Below are positions 61,300-64,000 of a stretch of DNA of 64,000 bases, in pieces. The stretch is from an uncultured Streptococcus sp. GTDB lineage: Bacteria; Bacillota; Bacilli; Lactobacillales; Streptococcaceae. The translations under genes and the position numbers were made by a program. Numbering within the stretch: position 1 is the first letter of the stretch; the number at the start of each line of letters is the position of its first letter. The notes below the pieces were generated by a model that saw only the letters and a program-made list of their open reading frames with translations, searched no databases and was not told the origin of the DNA. The stretch covers positions 124,001-188,000 of the forward strand of contig NZ_CAJPNR010000001.1 in NCBI RefSeq assembly GCF_905372115.1. Reading direction: 5' to 3'.

Positions 61300-61357
61300 A
61301 TTTTGTGATCATCCAGGGAATCCGCACCGGTTTAACATATGAAGTGATAAATCTTTA

Positions 61358-61366
61358 TGCTATAAT
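61358..61366 (+). promoter_or_regulatory. Extended -10 promoter of the LXG cassette
   Basis: TGC-TATAAT (61358-61366), 36 bases before the first gene; a second TATAAT lies at 61370-61375. The -35 region is poor, so an activator may be needed. Confidence 0.55.
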
Positions 61367-61401
61367 TATTATAATACTGAAAAATAATAAGGTGGTTTAT
61401 T

Positions 61402-61686
61402 ATGACAGAGAATAAGACGATTCAAAGTAACACCGAGCTCGTTTCTCAATATACCTCTTCTTTTAGCCAATCAGCTGGCAGTTTAACAAATGGAACGGTT
61501 CCTCAAAAAGATGGTATGAGTCATTTGGGAGGTAATACGAAGGCTCATGAAGTGATTGATTTAGCTCAGAAAAACGCTACTTCGCTTCAAGGAGTAATAT
61601 CTGGGTTATCCGAAAATCTTTCTAGTATTGCTAAGGGAATTGAAGCTGTGGATCAAGGGATTTCTCAATCAATGGGTTCGAACTAA
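61402..61686 (+). CDS. Lap1-like T7SS protein (SACOL2603/DUF3130 family)
   Basis: 94 aa helical hairpin protein related to WXG100-like secretion partners. Seen: NTELVSQYTSSFSQSAGSLT and LSENLSSIAKGIEAVDQGIS. Its size, pattern and position before a DUF3958-like gene and an LXG gene match the Lap1 targeting factor of type VIIb secretion. It would bind the LXG domain and help to present it to the EssC motor. RBS AAGGTGG before ATG 61402. Confidence 0.85.
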   Translation: MTENKTIQSNTELVSQYTSSFSQSAGSLTNGTVPQKDGMSHLGGNTKAHEVIDLAQKNATSLQGVISGLSENLSSIAKGIEAVDQGISQSMGSN

Positions 61687-61695
61687 GGGGGATTT

Positions 61696-62037
61696 ATGAA
61701 TAATAAAGAATCGGATTCGCTGTTATCTAAGGAGCGAAGACTTTTGGAGAGGGAAGATGATTGTCGGCTACAGCTTTCCCGGTTAAAGAACACCGAAGAA
61801 GAGCTATTCTATCTCCAGCAAACTGAGGGGCGTCTCATAAGTGAATTAGTAGATACTTATAAGGAGCCCCGCTTCTTTTTTGAAAATCTGCAGAATGATG
61901 CTCATCAAGAACAAGAACAATTGAGAGATTTTCTGGATAAAGAAATCAAGAAACTTGAAAAAGAACGCAAAAATATCAGTCAAGAGATAGATAGTGTACA
62001 TCAATTAAGAATGAGGGCAATGAAGGAGGAAGAATAA
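61696..62037 (+). CDS. Lap2-like T7SS protein (DUF3958 family)
   Basis: 113 aa, almost entirely coiled coil (LSKERRLLEREDDCRLQLSR, IKKLEKERKNISQEIDSVHQ), fitting the DUF3958/Lap2 LXG-associated factor. RBS GGGGG before ATG 61696; the stop overlaps the LXG start by one base (TAATG). It probably forms a complex with Lap1 and the LXG domain in the cytosol before export. Confidence 0.85.
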   Translation: MNNKESDSLLSKERRLLEREDDCRLQLSRLKNTEEELFYLQQTEGRLISELVDTYKEPRFFFENLQNDAHQEQEQLRDFLDKEIKKLEKERKNISQEIDSVHQLRMRAMKEEE

Positions 62038-63830
62038 TGGATTATGGTGGCACAAGTATGTTTTTGGATAATTCCATTTTACAAGGCGAGCAGACAGCAG
62101 CCATGATTAATCGGCAGATTGAGTCTCTAGAACAGTTGAAAATATCACTCACTGAATTTCTGGCTAGTAAGGATCAGCTCCAGGGCATGGCCTATGATTC
62201 AGCCAGAGATTTTATAGAAGAGGGAATCAATCCCTTGATAGAAGGAATTCAACTTTTAGCTGAAAAAATTGGTCAGAGCGTAGCAAAACTTCCTGCAGAT
62301 TATACTGCACAAGTTGCAAATGAGAGCCTGCAGGAAGAGGTACTGAGAAATCAAATTAGACAATTGAGGCAGTTGGAAGAAGCACAAAATTTGTTACTGG
62401 CCAAATTGCCAGGAAAACCTCCTAGCCTGATGATTCATGGAGAAGCGAGAAGAGAGCTAGAAACCAAATTAGAAAAACTCCTAAATTTCAATTCTTCTTC
62501 TGTTTCAATTTTTGATGGGATTGATGCTGACTTAAAAACGGCAATTGAACAAGGATTTATAGAAGTTTCCTCTGCTTGGAATCCAGATACAGGACTCTAT
62601 GTGCTTTCTCAAAGTCGTAATTGGGTAACAGTTATTAATAACAATATCAGTCGAAGTAATCAGGACTTTGAAAAGAAATACGGTGTGAAAAAGCCAGAAG
62701 GAATGAGTGACAAGGATTATCGGGTTTATCTAACAGTTTTACGTAGCCAGGTTGCTCGGTTAGAATCTGACGGTTGGAGTAAAGAGGCCATAAAGATTGG
62801 ATATTTAGAAAATGTTAAAGTTTCCTATGATCCTAGATTAGAACAATCCATCCAGAAACAGTTGGGTGAGAGTTACAAGATTGCACGTACTTTTGGGAGT
62901 CCTGTTTTCCAAAAAATGTTTAGCATTGATAGTGAAAAAGCTGATACTCCTGAAAAGGCTAAGACAGTTTTACAGATTAGCATGCGTTATGCAGGCATAC
63001 CAGCTGAACTGAGTGGAGACACTGAGGAAACCAAGAGATTAGTCGGAAATATCGATCCAAACTTGGCACCTCATGATGATTTTTGGGCAAGCTTCTCAGA
63101 AACTGTTCGTAAGGCTTATCCTGGTGATGAGTTTGCCAAAGCCAGTGATATGGGAGATTTGAAGCGCCAAACCCATCAGTTTCGCTATGTCATCTCAGCC
63201 CAGCAAGCTCAATGGGTACGGGAACATTATCGAAAGGATGGTATGACTGATGAAGATGCTTTGGTCGCCTATGCTAAAGATCATCCAGAGTTAGAATTTG
63301 AAGCTGGTCCTTCTGCTCGACTGCATAATAAGGGTTACTACAGTACACAAGATAGGAAAATGATTTATCCTAACGATACGAAGGATGAAAATCATGTACA
63401 GAAGGAACAGGCAAACTATAAGGTTTTGCTTGGTTTTCGAACCGAGTTTATTCTTTCTAAAGATGGTAAATTCCTTAATGAAATTGATCCAGAGGGTGCT
63501 ACTGAGAATGGTATTGTGAATGGAGCAAGTTTTAACTATGGGGAAGATGGAGATAGTCATAAGAATTTAGATATGGATACCCCTAAGATTTGGGATCCAA
63601 AATTTAGACAAAAAGCTATTGATAATTTTTATGGTGATAACAAGCATAAATATGCTTCTCCAAATAAGATTATGAGCGAAAGTGAAGCTGATAAAGATAA
63701 TCATTGGGAATACAGTTACTATAATAAAGAGGGTTATTTTGGTTTCGATGGTAAAAACAATAAAGAATTAGTTGATGAAGAGGCTGATCAATTCCGCAAG
63801 AAGATTAAAGGAGAATATAATGAAAAATAA
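62037..63830 (+). CDS. LXG-domain type VII secreted toxin
   Basis: 597 aa. Residues about 1-210 are an LXG domain (MINRQIESLEQLKISLTEF, LQGMAYDSARDFIEEGINPL). A middle region spans about 210-370. The C-terminal about 220 residues carry the toxin (YVISAQQAQWVREHYRKDGM, EFEAGPSARLHNKGYYSTQD, NEIDPEGATENGIVNGASFN), which resembles the streptococcal DUF3114 family by memory. Activity of that domain is not known to me. AAGGAGG is 7 bases from ATG 62037. The 3' end overlaps a lipoprotein gene by 11 bases, the usual place for an immunity gene. Confidence 0.88.
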   Translation: MDYGGTSMFLDNSILQGEQTAAMINRQIESLEQLKISLTEFLASKDQLQGMAYDSARDFIEEGINPLIEGIQLLAEKIGQSVAKLPADYTAQVANESLQEEVLRNQIRQLRQLEEAQNLLLAKLPGKPPSLMIHGEARRELETKLEKLLNFNSSSVSIFDGIDADLKTAIEQGFIEVSSAWNPDTGLYVLSQSRNWVTVINNNISRSNQDFEKKYGVKKPEGMSDKDYRVYLTVLRSQVARLESDGWSKEAIKIGYLENVKVSYDPRLEQSIQKQLGESYKIARTFGSPVFQKMFSIDSEKADTPEKAKTVLQISMRYAGIPAELSGDTEETKRLVGNIDPNLAPHDDFWASFSETVRKAYPGDEFAKASDMGDLKRQTHQFRYVISAQQAQWVREHYRKDGMTDEDALVAYAKDHPELEFEAGPSARLHNKGYYSTQDRKMIYPNDTKDENHVQKEQANYKVLLGFRTEFILSKDGKFLNEIDPEGATENGIVNGASFNYGEDGDSHKNLDMDTPKIWDPKFRQKAIDNFYGDNKHKYASPNKIMSESEADKDNHWEYSYYNKEGYFGFDGKNNKELVDEEADQFRKKIKGEYNEK

Positions 63831-64000
63831 ATATATGTTATTTTTAATATTTATTTGTAATTTATTTTTTGTAACTGCTTGTCAGAACACTTTTCAACCT
63901 CAGAAAGTTGATCAACTTGAAATCGGGACAGTTTATCATGACGGTGGGGAATTTAAATTATTAGATGGGAATCATTTTGTTATGATTCAAAATCAAGCGC
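63820..64000 (+). CDS. Putative immunity lipoprotein, cut by window end
   Basis: The first 60 residues are visible. Signal peptide MKNKYMLFLIFICNLFFVTA with lipobox VTAC, then QNTFQPQKVDQLEIGTVYHD. AAAGGAG (63807-63813) is 6 bases from ATG 63820, which lies inside the end of the LXG toxin gene. The tight coupling and surface location suit an immunity protein against a toxin acting outside the membrane, but this is inferred from position alone. Confidence 0.75.
   Translation, partial: MKNKYMLFLIFICNLFFVTACQNTFQPQKVDQLEIGTVYHDGGEFKLLDGNHFVMIQNQA

Noticed and set aside
1..64000. tRNA, rRNA genes, CRISPR arrays, intact IS or prophage
   Set aside because: No cloverleaf-like CCA-ended genes, rRNA signatures, regularly spaced repeats, transposase or phage structural genes were recognised.

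Overview
The window is 64 kb of a low-GC Firmicute chromosome, almost certainly an oral Streptococcus of the sanguinis group. The evidence is the gene order secA, two DAHP synthases, acpS, alr, recG; a pneumococcus-like set of housekeeping proteins; CodY and CiaR-type signals; an LPXTG surface protein; and a cobalamin-dependent ethanolamine locus, which is known from S. sanguinis. Species assignment rests on recalled synteny and protein similarity, not on a search. Most genes read on the + strand.

1-14.6 kb: an ethanolamine-utilisation (eut) bacterial microcompartment operon. It opens with the 3' part of an iron alcohol dehydrogenase (PduQ/EutG-like). It continues with eutS, the two-component antitermination pair eutV-eutW, eutA (reactivase), eutBC (ammonia-lyase), eutL, a BMC protein with an extra C-terminal domain, eutE, eutM, a EutT-like adenosyltransferase, pduL-type phosphotransacylase, a conserved unknown, eutN, eutH (permease) and eutQ. 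Ethanolamine is taken up by EutH, split by EutBC to acetaldehyde and ammonia, oxidised by EutE to acetyl-CoA or reduced by the alcohol dehydrogenase, and converted to acetyl phosphate by PduL inside a protein shell. A dual-hairpin ANTAR target overlapping a terminator sits directly before eutA.

14.6-23.2 kb: housekeeping block secA, two tandem DAHP synthases, acpS, alr, recG. 23.2-23.95 kb: a protein-poor gap that holds two CiaR-box promoters, the first driving a likely csRNA, plus two tiny overlapping reading frames. 23.95-31.5 kb: asparaginase (- strand), a HAD phosphatase fused to a MazG/PRA-PH-like domain, a universal stress protein (- strand), an alanine-type aminotransferase, and a large coiled-coil LPXTG protein.

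31.6-38.5 kb: codY (with a CodY box at its own promoter), pncA, then a T-box leader, aspS and gatCAB. The T-box specifier aligns as AAC (Asn), not Asp, with an overlapping GAA (Glu). This suggests that this AspRS serves the indirect Asn-tRNA pathway together with GatCAB. 38.5-40.8 kb: an AT-rich two-gene insert (GIY-YIG protein; membrane coiled-coil/PASTA protein) that looks acquired. 40.8-43.2 kb: small membrane protein, butanediol-type dehydrogenase lacking the structural zinc cysteines, a perfect 24-bp inverted repeat, and a VTT-domain membrane protein (- strand).

43.3-49 kb: the conserved yqeG-yqeH-yhbY-nadD-yqeK-rsfS-methyltransferase-tmcAL ribosome/NAD cluster. 49-58.6 kb: lipoproteins, YebC, two M20 peptidases flanking an orphan amino-acid-binding lipoprotein, and an ECF S-component / SAM hydroxide adenosyltransferase / ECF S-component trio. 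58.6-61.3 kb: a decayed gap, a transaldolase-like aldolase and trhO. 61.4-64 kb: the start of a type VIIb secretion LXG toxin cassette (Lap1-like, Lap2-like, LXG toxin, lipoprotein), cut by the window end. No tRNA, rRNA, CRISPR array or intact transposase was seen.
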